Assembly (NCBI RefSeq): GCF_003063355.1
Contig: NZ_NESH01000001.1
Span: 248,001-312,000, forward strand
Direction of reading: 5' to 3'
DNA length: 64,000 nt
DNA from: Limnohabitans sp. Bal53
Lineage (GTDB): Bacteria; Pseudomonadota; Gammaproteobacteria; Burkholderiales; Burkholderiaceae_C
In this document: piece by piece, positions 18,625 to 27,866 of the stretch
Layout of the letters: each line of letters starts with the position of its first letter
Position numbering within the stretch: the stretch's first letter is position 1
Translations under genes and position numbers: made by a program
The notes under the pieces: model-generated
What the model saw: the letters and a program-made list of their open reading frames with translations, nothing else
What the model was told of the DNA's origin: nothing
Database searches by the model: none

Positions 18625-19854
18625 TCACCCGCCGCGCAAAGCCTTGAGGATTTTTTGGCCACCTCGGCCAGTGGCGTCTAGCCCTAAGCGCTTTTGTTCG
18701 GCGCGGATCGCCTCGCGCGATTTGTCGCCCAACATGCCGTCAATGGGGCCGATGTCATGGCCACGCATCACCAGCATACCTTGCAACTCGCGCCGCTCGG
18801 CGCGGGACAGGCCCGCGTCATCGGTGGGCCAGGGCGTGGCGAAGGGGCCAGCGCCGCGCAGGCGGTCGCTCAGGTGGGCAATGGCCAGGCCATAGCTTTC
18901 GGCCGCGTTGTAGCTGTAGAGCGCGTCAAAGTTGCGCGTGACCAAAAAGGCCGGACCATTGGCCCCCGCCAGCGTCAGCAAACCGACCGAGCCCAAATTG
19001 GCGGGCAAGGCCGAGCCGTCCACCCGGCGCACGCCCCGTGCGGCCCAATCGGCCACAGGGCGCTTGGCCCGGCGGCCCTCGCCTGCCAAGGAAATGCCTG
19101 CAGGCAGCTTGACTTCGATGCCCCAAGGCAAGCCACTTTGCCAACCCGCACGCGCCAAAAAGTTGGCGGTTGAGCCCAGCGCGTCCACGCTGCTGTCCAT
19201 CAGGTCGGCGCGCCCATCACCATCAAAGTCCACCGCCAAGCGCTCGAAAGTGCTGGGCATGAACTGGGTGTGGCCAAAGGCCCCCGCCCACGAGCCCACG
19301 AAACGCTCGGGTGCGATGTGTCCGGCCTGCAAAATGCGCAGCGCCGAGAAAAACTCACCCCGGAAATAACTTTGCCGCCGACCGTGACACGCCAGGGTGC
19401 CCAGCGCCTGCACCAACGGGTATTTGCCAAAGGTCTGACCAAAATTGCTCTCCACACCCCAGACCGCGACCACCGTGGCCGCATCCACGCCAAAACGTTG
19501 CTCTGCCCGTTCGAGCGCCTGGCGATGCTCAGTCAGGCGGGCTTGGCCATCGGCCACGCGCTCTTCGTCCACCAGGGCCGACATGTAATCCCAAATGGCG
19601 GTGCGAAATTCGGGCTGAAAGTTCAACTTTTCAATCACGCTGAAGTCGGCCTGCAGCCCCGCTGTGTGGCGCGCCCAGGTGGCGTCACTCACCTTGCCTG
19701 TACGAGCAGCCGGGCGCAGCTCTGCCATGCAGGCCGATAAATCGGTGCTTTGTGCCCACGCGCTGGGTGCGAGCCAAGAAAAGGCCAACACCGCGCTCAT
19801 GCAGGCGGTGCGCACCCAAGCTCCAGTGCATGGGTTCGATTGGCTTGGTGTCAT
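18625..19854 (-). CDS. Lytic murein transglycosylase, MltB family, with peptidoglycan-binding domain
   Basis: This 409-residue protein cleaves glycan strands of peptidoglycan to 1,6-anhydro products. It has a likely signal peptide (hydrophobic residues 17-34, ending SAWA before QSTD), the catalytic glutamate in VWGVESNFGQ (Glu135), the GAFGHTQFMPST segment, and a C-terminal PG_binding_1 repeat (LQGMLVMRGHDIGPIDGMLG). There is no cysteine at the cleavage site, so it is periplasmic rather than a lipoprotein. It lies 149 bases downstream of the FAD monooxygenase and converges with the hydroxylase genes, 18 bases apart. Confidence 0.9.
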   Translation of the reverse strand: MTPSQSNPCTGAWVRTACMSAVLAFSWLAPSAWAQSTDLSACMAELRPAARTGKVSDATWARHTAGLQADFSVIEKLNFQPEFRTAIWDYMSALVDEERVADGQARLTEHRQALERAEQRFGVDAATVVAVWGVESNFGQTFGKYPLVQALGTLACHGRRQSYFRGEFFSALRILQAGHIAPERFVGSWAGAFGHTQFMPSTFERLAVDFDGDGRADLMDSSVDALGSTANFLARAGWQSGLPWGIEVKLPAGISLAGEGRRAKRPVADWAARGVRRVDGSALPANLGSVGLLTLAGANGPAFLVTRNFDALYSYNAAESYGLAIAHLSDRLRGAGPFATPWPTDDAGLSRAERRELQGMLVMRGHDIGPIDGMLGDKSREAIRAEQKRLGLDATGRGGQKILKALRGG

Positions 19855-20003
19855 GAAAATGTCCCTGAAAATTTGAATGTGTCTGAGTGCATCTCAATGC
19901 GCGCCAGCGAATGTACAGGGGAAATCTGATGAACGGCAAAGGCTTGGTTTTGGCGGGTTGTGATGTGAATTCAGCCCCCTGTTCTGACTTGAAATCTCGG
20001 CTT

Positions 20004-21203
20004 TCAGAGGTCTGTTGGGGGCCCACCTCCGTACAACCAAGGCACATCCATCACACGCTCGCCCATGAGCCGCATTGACAGGTTGCGCCCCAACGCCACA
20101 GCGCCTTGGGCGTGGAAGATGCGGCCGTTTCGGATGGCGCGCGCTTGCACGCGGGCGTTGCGCGCCCAACGAGCTTGGGCATAGGCCTGCAGCTGCGCGG
20201 GCACTGTCGCGTTGCCCGCGCTCAAGCACTGCGCCAAGGCCTGTGCATCTTCGATGGCCATGCCCGCACCTTGCGCCAAATACGGCCGCATCGGGTGGGC
20301 CGCGTCGCCCAGCAAAGCCACGCGGCCTTGGACCATGTCGCCGGCCCCGCTCACGGGCGCTCGGTCGTGCAGCGCCCACTGTCGCCAAGCGGGCACCGAT
20401 GCCAAACGCTCGTGCAAATCACGGCCCACCGCGCCCATGGCCTGCATCAGCGCCTGGTTGTTCCCAGCCTGGTCCCAGTCTTGCGCTGGGTCCGCTTTCG
20501 CACCGTGCACGATGGCCACACAGTTGAGCCATTGCCCACAGCGCACCGGGTAATGCACCACATGCAGTCGCGGCCCCATCCAGACGGTGACTTGGTCGCT
20601 GCGCAGGTGCGCGGGCAAATCGGCCTGCGCCACCAGCGCCCGGTAAGCCAGGTGCCCGGTAAAGCGCGCCGGGGCATCGCCCAAGAGTTGCTGGCGCACC
20701 CTGCTCCACACGCCATCGGCGCCAATCAAGGCGCTGGCCTGAAGACTCAGGCCTTCCACCGTGTTCACTTGCAAAGCCGTTTCGCTGCTCTGCCAGCCTT
20801 GCACGGTCTGCCCCAGCCGCAGGTCCACCCCTGCGCCTTGGCCCGCCCTTTGCAGCAAGCCCTGCAAATCGGCGCGGTGGATGGTGGCATAAGGCGCGCC
20901 GTAACGTGTCTGTGCCCGCTCGCCCAAAGGCAAGGTGCCCAGCACCTGCCCAGTTTGCGCATCGCGCGCTTGCAACTGCTCAGGGAATGCCGCCACCTGT
21001 GCCAGCGCATCGCCCAAACCCCAGGCCTGCAAAATGCGCGTCACATTCGGGCCGATCTGGATGCCCGCGCCCACCTCGCTCAACGCAGCGGCCCGCTCCA
21101 ACAATTGCACAGGCAGGCCCTGCCGGGCACAGGCCAATGCAGCAGCCAAGCCGCCGATGCCACCGCCTGCGATCACCACTTTTTTGTGCATGTCTCTTGT
21201 CAT
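20004..21203 (-). CDS. FAD-dependent aromatic monooxygenase (salicylate hydroxylase/UbiH group)
   Basis: This 399-residue flavoprotein has the N-terminal dinucleotide fold GGGIGG at residues 13-18 (VVIAGGGIGGLAAALACA), the EVGAGIQIGPN segment of salicylate/3-hydroxybenzoate hydroxylases, a DG motif (IGADGVWSRVRQ) and the second FAD motif GDAAHPMRPYLAQGAGMAIED. The aromatic substrate is unknown. A second ATG at 21191 would begin MHKKVVIAGG and is equally possible. It is divergent from trhP with only 54 bases between, so their promoters overlap. Confidence 0.85.
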   Translation of the reverse strand: MTRDMHKKVVIAGGGIGGLAAALACARQGLPVQLLERAAALSEVGAGIQIGPNVTRILQAWGLGDALAQVAAFPEQLQARDAQTGQVLGTLPLGERAQTRYGAPYATIHRADLQGLLQRAGQGAGVDLRLGQTVQGWQSSETALQVNTVEGLSLQASALIGADGVWSRVRQQLLGDAPARFTGHLAYRALVAQADLPAHLRSDQVTVWMGPRLHVVHYPVRCGQWLNCVAIVHGAKADPAQDWDQAGNNQALMQAMGAVGRDLHERLASVPAWRQWALHDRAPVSGAGDMVQGRVALLGDAAHPMRPYLAQGAGMAIEDAQALAQCLSAGNATVPAQLQAYAQARWARNARVQARAIRNGRIFHAQGAVALGRNLSMRLMGERVMDVPWLYGGGPPTDL

Positions 21204-21257
21204 TCGTCAATTGTGCCCCGGCCGCAGTACGTTCTAAAAATTGGACAATTGCAGGGT

Positions 21258-22625
21258 ATGACGACGATCAAATCCCCAGAACTTTTATTGCCCGCCGGCT
21301 CACTCGACAAAATGCGCGCCGCCTACGACTTTGGTGCCGACGCCATCTATGCAGGCCAGCCGCGTTACAGCCTGCGGGCGCGCAACAACGAATTCAAGCT
21401 GGAGCAAATCGGCATCGGCATTGCCGAAGCCCACGCACGGGGCAAAAAGTTTTTTGTCACCAGCAACCTGCTGCCGCACAACGACAAGGTACGCACCTAC
21501 CTGCGCGACATTGAGCCGGTGATTGCCATGAAGCCCGACGCGCTGATCATGGCCGACCCTGGCCTGATCATGATGGTGCGTGAAAAGTGGCCCGATATGC
21601 CGATTCACCTGTCGGTGCAGGCCAACACCGTCAACTGGGCGGCCGTGAAATTTTGGCAAAAAATGGGCGTGACCCGCATCATCTTGTCACGCGAATTGAG
21701 CCTGGACGAGGTTGAGAAAATCCGCCAGGAATGCCCGGACATGGAGCTGGAAGTGTTTGTGCACGGCGCGCTGTGCATTGCCTACTCGGGCCGTTGCCTG
21801 CTGTCGGGCTACTTCAACCGGCGCGACCCCAACCAGGGCACCTGCACCAACGCCTGCCGCTGGAGCTACGGCACCCAAGAAGCCACCGACGAGACCGACT
21901 CCGGCGAAGTCAAACCGATCAAGATGGACGGCGACTTCAGCTTTGAGCAAGAGCAAGAAGCCGCCGAGAAAAACTTCTCGGCCTGCGGCGACGGCCAGCG
22001 CCACCCGGCCGCCGACAAGGTGTACCTGATCGAAGAAGCCAACCGGCCCGGTGCGCTCATGCCCATCATGGAAGACGAGCACGGCACCTACATCATGAAC
22101 AGCAAGGACTTGCGCGCGGTCGAGTTGATCGAACGCCTGGTCAAGATCGGCGTGGACTCGCTCAAGATCGAAGGCCGCACCAAGAGCCTGTATTACGTGA
22201 GCCGCACCGCGCAGGTCTACCGCCGCGCCATCGACGACGCGGTGGCCGGTCGCCCCTTCAACCCCGAACTCATCAGCGAACTCGACGGCCTGGCCTCACG
22301 CGGCTACACCTCGGGCTTTTTGGAGCGCCGTCCTGCGCAGGACTACCAAAACTACGAAACCGGCCACTCGGTCGGCCACCGCAGCCAGTTTGTGGGTGAA
22401 GTGCGTGAAGTGGGCGAAGGCTGGGCGCTGGTCGAGACCAAGAACAAATTCTCGGTGGGGGACACGATCGAAATCATCCACCCCAGCGGCAACCGCAAGG
22501 TGCCGCTGACGCAGATGAAGAGCGAAAAAGGGGAAGCCATCGAGGTGGCCCCAGGCAGCCCGCTCAGAGTGTGGATTCCTATGGATGGCCCGGCCAAAGG
22601 CGCTTTGATTGCACGGATGTTCTAA
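21258..22625 (+). CDS. trhP: tRNA 5-hydroxyuridine synthesis protein TrhP (YegQ, U32 family)
   Basis: TrhP is a U32-family protein needed for prephenate-dependent hydroxylation of uridine 34 in tRNAs, leading to cmo5U/mo5U. The 455-residue length matches E. coli YegQ. The U32 signature EVFVHGALCIAYSGRCLLSG is exact, with Cys173 and Cys180, followed by Cys196 and Cys200 in GTCTNAC, which fit iron-sulfur ligation. The ATG at 21258 begins MTTIKSPELLLPAGS, the normal start; a longer frame upstream overlaps the divergent monooxygenase gene. It converges with the aldo/keto reductase gene, six bases apart. Confidence 0.92.
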   Translation: MTTIKSPELLLPAGSLDKMRAAYDFGADAIYAGQPRYSLRARNNEFKLEQIGIGIAEAHARGKKFFVTSNLLPHNDKVRTYLRDIEPVIAMKPDALIMADPGLIMMVREKWPDMPIHLSVQANTVNWAAVKFWQKMGVTRIILSRELSLDEVEKIRQECPDMELEVFVHGALCIAYSGRCLLSGYFNRRDPNQGTCTNACRWSYGTQEATDETDSGEVKPIKMDGDFSFEQEQEAAEKNFSACGDGQRHPAADKVYLIEEANRPGALMPIMEDEHGTYIMNSKDLRAVELIERLVKIGVDSLKIEGRTKSLYYVSRTAQVYRRAIDDAVAGRPFNPELISELDGLASRGYTSGFLERRPAQDYQNYETGHSVGHRSQFVGEVREVGEGWALVETKNKFSVGDTIEIIHPSGNRKVPLTQMKSEKGEAIEVAPGSPLRVWIPMDGPAKGALIARMF

Positions 22626-22631
22626 GCGCGG

Positions 22632-23627
22632 TCAACGCCCGTTCAGCGGATAAGACGGATCGTTGTAACCCGGTGTCGACGGATGGCCCGGAGCCACCAG
22701 ACGGTTGACCAAGGCCTCGTCTTCGGCGGTGATGGTCACCTCCAAAGCACCGGCGTAGTCTTGCCACTGCGCCAGCGTGCGCGGCCCTGCGACGACCGCG
22801 CTCACGTAGCGGTTGGCCAGCACCCAGGCGGTGGCAAAGTGCGCCAGCGAGACGCCTTTGGCCTCGCAATGCTGGCGCAGCGTTTGCGCAATGTGCAGCG
22901 ACTCTTGGCGGAACTCGGTCTCCATGATGCGTTTGTCGCCACGCGCCGCCCGGCTTCCCTCGGCGGGCGTTTGGCCAGGTGCATATTTGCCCGTGAGCAC
23001 GCCGCGTGCAATCGGGCTGTAGGGCACCACGCCCAGGCCGTAGTGCCCGCAGGCCTCCAAAATTTCCACTTCGGGCAAGCGGGTGAGCAGGTTGTAATAA
23101 GGCTGACACACCACCGGCGCGGGCATGTTCATCTGGCGGGCCAGGTTGACCATTTCGGCAATTCGCCAGCCACGGAAATTGGAGACGCCCCAATAGCGGA
23201 TCTTGCCGTCACGCAGCAAAGCCTCAATGCCCCGCAGGGGCTCCTCCAGGTCCATGCCGTTGTAGTCGCGGTGCAGGTAATAAATGTCCAGGTGGTCGGT
23301 GTCCAGACGGCGCAAGCTGTCTTCGCAAGCCCGCAGCATCCAGCTGCGCGAGTAACCCTGGCAGTTGGGCTGGGACGTCATGGGGTTGCCCACCTTGCTG
23401 GCCAACACCCAGTGATGACGCTGCCCCTTGAGCACCTGGCCCACGATCTCTTCGGTTTTTCCGAGCATGTAAACATCGGCCGTGTCGATGAAATTACAGC
23501 CTTTTTCTTGCGCATCGGCGACGATGCTGCGTGCATCTTCCAGCGGCGTCTGGTCGCCGAACATCATGCTGCCCAAGCACAGGCGGGACACTTTCAGGGG
23601 GCTTTTGCCCAGGGTGGTGGTTTTCAT
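22632..23627 (-). CDS. Aldo/keto reductase
   Basis: This 331-residue NADPH-dependent oxidoreductase has the full aldo/keto reductase tetrad: Asp48 and Tyr53 in NFIDTADVY, Lys78 in LASKVG, and His119 in YYLHRDYN. It resembles the YajO/Tas group acting on sugar or aldehyde substrates, but the substrate cannot be inferred. It is a single gene. The 236 bases upstream (23628-23863), up to the end of the next leftward gene, contain no gene that I can support. Confidence 0.9.
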   Translation of the reverse strand: MKTTTLGKSPLKVSRLCLGSMMFGDQTPLEDARSIVADAQEKGCNFIDTADVYMLGKTEEIVGQVLKGQRHHWVLASKVGNPMTSQPNCQGYSRSWMLRACEDSLRRLDTDHLDIYYLHRDYNGMDLEEPLRGIEALLRDGKIRYWGVSNFRGWRIAEMVNLARQMNMPAPVVCQPYYNLLTRLPEVEILEACGHYGLGVVPYSPIARGVLTGKYAPGQTPAEGSRAARGDKRIMETEFRQESLHIAQTLRQHCEAKGVSLAHFATAWVLANRYVSAVVAGPRTLAQWQDYAGALEVTITAEDEALVNRLVAPGHPSTPGYNDPSYPLNGR

Positions 23628-23863
23628 GTTGAGGTCCTTGACAAAGACGATGCACGCCAGAGGTTAAACCCATGCCCCCCAAGAACCTGTCACCCGTGTT
23701 GCGGGGTGCGTTGGACGCCAGAGTCCACGGTTCCTGGGTAGGCCAGCAACCCCTGTCCTCGTCGGCCTGTCTGTTGACTGGATAGAGGGCACCATCACCC
23801 TTGGCAAAAAGGCCCGGGGGTATGTCCCTTTGAAAAGCCTCCTCAAGCGACTTCTTGCGTGGC

Positions 23864-24886
23864 CTAAGGCCTGGCCGAGCCTGGAGGGGGCACATCGCGA
23901 CCCCGCATCCGCTGACCCAACCATTGCAGGCCTTGGTCGACATTTATGCGGCGGCTGAGTTGCTCAGACACAGGGTAAGGTTGGCCCGCTGCGAGTGGGG
24001 GACCGATGTCAAAAGAGAACACGTATTCGGGCTCCTGCCCCATGCGCAGGTCAGTCACAACCAGGCTATCGCCTTGGCGCTGCAACTTGAAAAACCCGTC
24101 GGTGAACCGATCCAAGCGCTGCAGCTGCGGGTGGGCGGCGTTTTGCGCAGCCAACGCCCCACCGCGCTCGTGCGCCACAAAGCGAATGGCACGCCCGCCA
24201 TCCATCAGGGCATAAAAGCCTTCGTGAAAGCGCTCACCATCGAGCGCCACCACGCGCCACACCAAGGTGCTCAAGGGCGCGGGGGTCACCATCAACTGCT
24301 GGCTGGGCAGGCCTTGTGATTGCAAAGACTGGCGGGCGTGTTGCGTCACCCCCCATTGCGCCAGCGCACTCCAGGCCAAGTAAGCGGTGCTGAACGCCAA
24401 CGCCCAGCCGTTGATGGCCAAAGCACGCCCCACCGTTTTGACACGCAGCGCCGCCACCACGCCCGCCAGCAAGGGAAGTGAATACAACGGGTCGATGATG
24501 AACATGCTGCCCAAACCATAGGCCTCGTCGGTGAAGGGCTGGAACACCTGGGTGCCGTAAATCGTCATCAGGTCCAACAAGGGGTGCGTGACCAGCGCCA
24601 GCATGAGCGCCCACCACCAACGGCCATAGAGCTGCGGCTGGCGGTGTAGGCGGCTCACCGCCCAGGCCATCGGGAACGCAAAGAGCGTCAGTAACAGCAA
24701 GGCATGCGTCTCGGCGCGGTGCCGGATCATGTTCAAGATCGGATCGCCGTGGTCCAGCAACACATCCAGATCGGGCAGCAGGCCCGCCACGCCGCCCCAC
24801 AGGACCGACTTCCAAAGCGCGGTGCGCCGCCCCATGACAGCCACCCCAATTGAGGCGCCCAAAAGTACTTGTGTGACGGAATCCAT
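23864..24886 (-). CDS. Membrane-bound metal-dependent hydrolase (YbcI/DUF457 family)
   Basis: This 340-residue protein has an N-terminal membrane region with the DUF457 family motifs: MDSVTQVLLGASIG, GLLPDLDVL, the metal-type HRAETHALLL, and HPLLDLMTIYGTQ. The conserved His and Asp residues resemble those of metal-dependent hydrolases related to YdjM/YbcI. The C-terminal part from about residue 210 appears soluble. The role is unknown; some relatives are LexA-regulated or change membrane properties. It is divergent from the frameshifted methyltransferase, and the 196-base gap shows no clear motif. Confidence 0.82.
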   Translation of the reverse strand: MDSVTQVLLGASIGVAVMGRRTALWKSVLWGGVAGLLPDLDVLLDHGDPILNMIRHRAETHALLLLTLFAFPMAWAVSRLHRQPQLYGRWWWALMLALVTHPLLDLMTIYGTQVFQPFTDEAYGLGSMFIIDPLYSLPLLAGVVAALRVKTVGRALAINGWALAFSTAYLAWSALAQWGVTQHARQSLQSQGLPSQQLMVTPAPLSTLVWRVVALDGERFHEGFYALMDGGRAIRFVAHERGGALAAQNAAHPQLQRLDRFTDGFFKLQRQGDSLVVTDLRMGQEPEYVFSFDIGPPLAAGQPYPVSEQLSRRINVDQGLQWLGQRMRGRDVPPPGSARP

Positions 24887-25082
24887 GGTGCTGTTCTAGG
24901 AGAGTGACTTGACGAAGGTCAACACCATATCGGCTTTTATAAGCCCTCAGACCTTACAGGCCGTTGTTCGGGCCGTGGGCGCATGACCAAAAAGGTCTAC
25001 ACCTGCGCCAGATGGCCCGGACTTTGACCTGCATCAGACACACGGTTGCTGAGCACTTTTAAAAAGCAGGGTTCAGACCACA

Positions 25083-25929
25083 ATGAGACAGGCCATGAGA
25101 CAAGCGAACCCTTCACGCAGCATCCCCACTTTGGACGCGGTGCCCAGCACACTGTGGGTGCCTTTGGTGGCCAGGGCGCGTGGGGCCAAAATTTACCCGT
25201 GGCTGGACCCTCAAGACACACAGGCGCAGCAGGTGCTGCGAAACAACCCTCTGGCGATGGACTCGCTGCTGCAGGACCGCGCCTCGGTGCTCAATGTGCT
25301 TTGGCGCACCCGTTTGATCAAACAAATAGGCGATGCGTTTTTTCAGCAACACCCTGGGGCTGTGGGCATCAATCTGGGCGCGGGATTGTCGGATTATTTT
25401 CAGTGGCTGGACAACGGGCACAACCACTGGCTGGATGTGGATCTAGAGCCGGTGGTGGCGATGCGCCATGAACTGCTGAACCCGCACTCGGACACCGCGC
25501 AAAACGGGCACATGGACCTGCGCCAACCGGGATGGTGCAGCGCCTGCCCGCAAGCGTGCGCGATGCCAATGCACCCCTGCTGCTCGTCTGCGAAGGCGTG
25601 CTGATGTACCTCACGCCCACACAGGTCAAGGCCGTGCTGCAAGAGATTGGCGAAAACGCACCCGAAGGCTCTGAGCTGGTGTGCGACTTCATGACGCCAC
25701 TGTGCATTGGGCTTTGGCCCCCAGCGTGTCGGGCAGTGGGGCGCAGTTTTTATGGGGTGCCCACAACGGACTGGAAGTGGCCCGGTTGCACCCCCGACTT
25801 GAGCTGCTGGCGCAACACACGGTGGCCGAAGCCTATGGTCCCGCTTGCTGTTGGGCCGAGATGTGTCTGAGCCCCTGGACGGGCGGGCCTCTGTATGGCT
25901 TGGCTCACCTGCAAATCACCGAACCCTGA
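25083..25929 (+). pseudogene. SAM-dependent methyltransferase (leucine carboxyl methyltransferase family), two frameshifts
   Basis: The family is readable across three frames. From 25083 to about 25535 the frame gives GAKIYPWLDPQD and VGINLGAGLSDYFQWLDN. It then moves by one base to read LLLVCEGVLMYLTPTQVKAV, and near 25703-25722 moves by one base again to read APSVSGSGAQFLWGAHNGLE to the stop at 25929. Each shift fits loss of one base, the first in a G run (TGGTGCAG, expected TGGGTGCAG) and the second in a G/T/C-run stretch. The parts join into one PPM1/LCM-type methyltransferase of about 280 residues. This is either a decaying gene or two homopolymer sequencing errors. The start may be 25083 or 25095. 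Confidence 0.8.
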
Positions 25930-26027
25930 AAAGGCGCCTGGGTCCTGAATGCCCCCCAGGACTGCGGGCCGCAGCCTTGGCGTGATAATCAGGCGTTATT
26001 TTGTGCAGTCTTGTTCACTTCAACGCC

Positions 26028-26528
26028 ATGACCACCACCGCAACACCCGACGCAGCCCCCAACTTGATGCTCTGGACCGACTCGCTCCACACGGGGGACG
26101 CCCGCATGGACGAAACGCACCAAGAGTTTGTGGACATGATCAACCAGATTCTGGCCACCCCCGAAGACCAGCAGCTGCCGCTCTACAAGGCATTTTTGAA
26201 CCACACGGTCGAGCACTTCGCACAAGAAGAGCGCTGGATGTTGGCTACAGGGTTTTCGGCCGACAACTGCCACGCGGAGCATCACGCCACGATATTGGAG
26301 ACCATGCGCGTGGTCGAAGCCCACTACCTGGACAGCGACCCCACCATCATCACCCGCATGGCCGAAGCACTGGCCGAGTGGTTTCCGGGGCACGCGGGCA
26401 GCATGGACGCTGGCCTGGCTGCACACCTCAAATCCGTGGGCTTTGACAGCGTGACCGAAACCCTGGCCGACCCCTCGGCCATCCAAAACGTGACCATGTC
26501 GGGTTGCGGCAGCGTCAGCTGCAGCTGA
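26028..26528 (+). CDS. Bacteriohemerythrin-like protein
   Basis: This 166-residue protein has the residue pattern of a di-iron hemerythrin: His31 in MDETHQEF, His63 and Glu67 in HTVEHFAQEERWM, His82 and His86 in HAEHH, and His122 with Asp127 in GHAGSMD. Hemerythrins bind oxygen reversibly and serve in oxygen sensing, delivery or protection. The stand-alone domain with a short Cys-containing tail (SGCGSVSCS) has no attached signalling domain. The ATG at 26028 gives MTTTATPD, and the 26001 alternative adds nine residues. It is a single gene. Confidence 0.85.
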   Translation: MTTTATPDAAPNLMLWTDSLHTGDARMDETHQEFVDMINQILATPEDQQLPLYKAFLNHTVEHFAQEERWMLATGFSADNCHAEHHATILETMRVVEAHYLDSDPTIITRMAEALAEWFPGHAGSMDAGLAAHLKSVGFDSVTETLADPSAIQNVTMSGCGSVSCS

Positions 26529-26651
26529 GGGCGACGGCAATTCCACAATAAATTTCAAACGGGCTGTCTCAAGTTTCACAGCCCCCGCCAAGGCCTGCGG
26601 CTACGATGGGGCACTTTCAAAAACCGCCCTACCCCCTGCAGGAGACAAGTC

Positions 26652-27806
26652 ATGCCCGTGATCACCAACATCGAAGACCTGCGCGTTTTGGCCGAAAAAC
26701 GCGTGCCGCGCATGTTTTACGACTACGCCGACAGCGGCTCCTGGACCGAAGGCACCTACCGCGCCAACGAAACGGACTTCCACAAGATCAAGCTGCGCCA
26801 GCGCGTGGCGGTGAACATGGAAAACCGCACCACCGCCACCAAGATGGTCGGCATCGACACCAAGATGCCCGTGTGCATCGCCCCGGTGGGCCTGACTGGC
26901 ATGCAGCACGCCGACGGCGAAATGCACGCCGCCATGGCGGCCAAGAAGTTCGGCATCCCCTTCACGCTGTCGACCATGAGCATTTGCTCTATCGAAGACA
27001 TCGCTGCCCACACCCAAGCGCCGTTCTGGTTTCAGCTCTACATGATGCGAGACCGCGAGGCCATGGCCCGCATGATCGACCGCTGCAAGGCTGCCAACGT
27101 GAGTGCGATGGTGCTCACACTCGATTTGCAGGTGATCGGCCAGCGCCACAAAGACCTGAAAAATGGTCTGACCGCGCCACCCCGCCCCACGGTTGCCAAC
27201 ATCATCAACCTGATGACCAAGCCGCGCTGGTGCTTGGGCATGGCTGGCACAAAGCGCCATACCTTTGGCAACCTGGTGGGACACGTCAAAGCCGTGACCA
27301 ACATGAAGTCGCTGGCCTCTTGGACCAACGAACAGTTTGACCCGACGCTCAATTGGGAAGACATCGCCTGGGTCAAGAGGCAATGGGGCGGCAAGCTGAT
27401 CTTGAAGGGCATCATGGACGTGGAAGACGCCAAACTGGCCGTGGCCAGCGGGGCCGACGCGATTGTGGTGAGCAACCACGGCGGCCGCCAGCTCGACGGC
27501 GCCCCCAGCAGCATCGAAGCCTTGCCGGCCATCGTGGCGGCCGTGGGCGACCAAATCGAAGTCTGGATGGACGGCGGCATCCGCAGTGGACAAGATGTAC
27601 TCAAAGCCTGGGCGCTGGGTGCCAAAGGTGTCATGATCGGCCGCGCCATGGTTTATGGCCTGGGCGCCATGGGCGAAGAAGGCGTGACCAAAGCGCTGCA
27701 AATCATCCACAAAGAGCTGGACGTGACCATGGCCTTTTGCGGCCACACCAACATCCAGAACGTGGGCACCAACATCTTGCTGCCCGGCACTTTTCCGACC
27801 GCCTAA
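26652..27806 (+). CDS. lldD: FMN-dependent alpha-hydroxy-acid dehydrogenase (L-lactate dehydrogenase family)
   Basis: This 384-residue TIM-barrel flavoprotein oxidises an L-2-hydroxy acid, probably L-lactate, to the keto acid and passes electrons to the respiratory chain. The N-terminal RMFYDYADSG segment, the phosphate-binding region and the catalytic histidine in VSNHGGRQLDG (His276) are all present. Mandelate dehydrogenase and glycolate oxidase share these motifs, so lactate is an inference from the overall similarity. An AGGAG ribosome-binding site lies before the ATG. There is no linked lactate permease. Confidence 0.8.
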   Translation: MPVITNIEDLRVLAEKRVPRMFYDYADSGSWTEGTYRANETDFHKIKLRQRVAVNMENRTTATKMVGIDTKMPVCIAPVGLTGMQHADGEMHAAMAAKKFGIPFTLSTMSICSIEDIAAHTQAPFWFQLYMMRDREAMARMIDRCKAANVSAMVLTLDLQVIGQRHKDLKNGLTAPPRPTVANIINLMTKPRWCLGMAGTKRHTFGNLVGHVKAVTNMKSLASWTNEQFDPTLNWEDIAWVKRQWGGKLILKGIMDVEDAKLAVASGADAIVVSNHGGRQLDGAPSSIEALPAIVAAVGDQIEVWMDGGIRSGQDVLKAWALGAKGVMIGRAMVYGLGAMGEEGVTKALQIIHKELDVTMAFCGHTNIQNVGTNILLPGTFPTA

Positions 27807-27866
27807 AAACCCCGCTGGGGCCCTTTTGCTGCAAGAGAAGCCCTGCGCTGACGCTATGCTTCAAGG

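Noticed and set aside
23494..23943. 149-codon minus-strand frame between the aldo/keto reductase and the membrane hydrolase
   Set aside because: It overlaps both neighbouring genes, has no domain that I recognise, and its composition is not that of a conserved protein.
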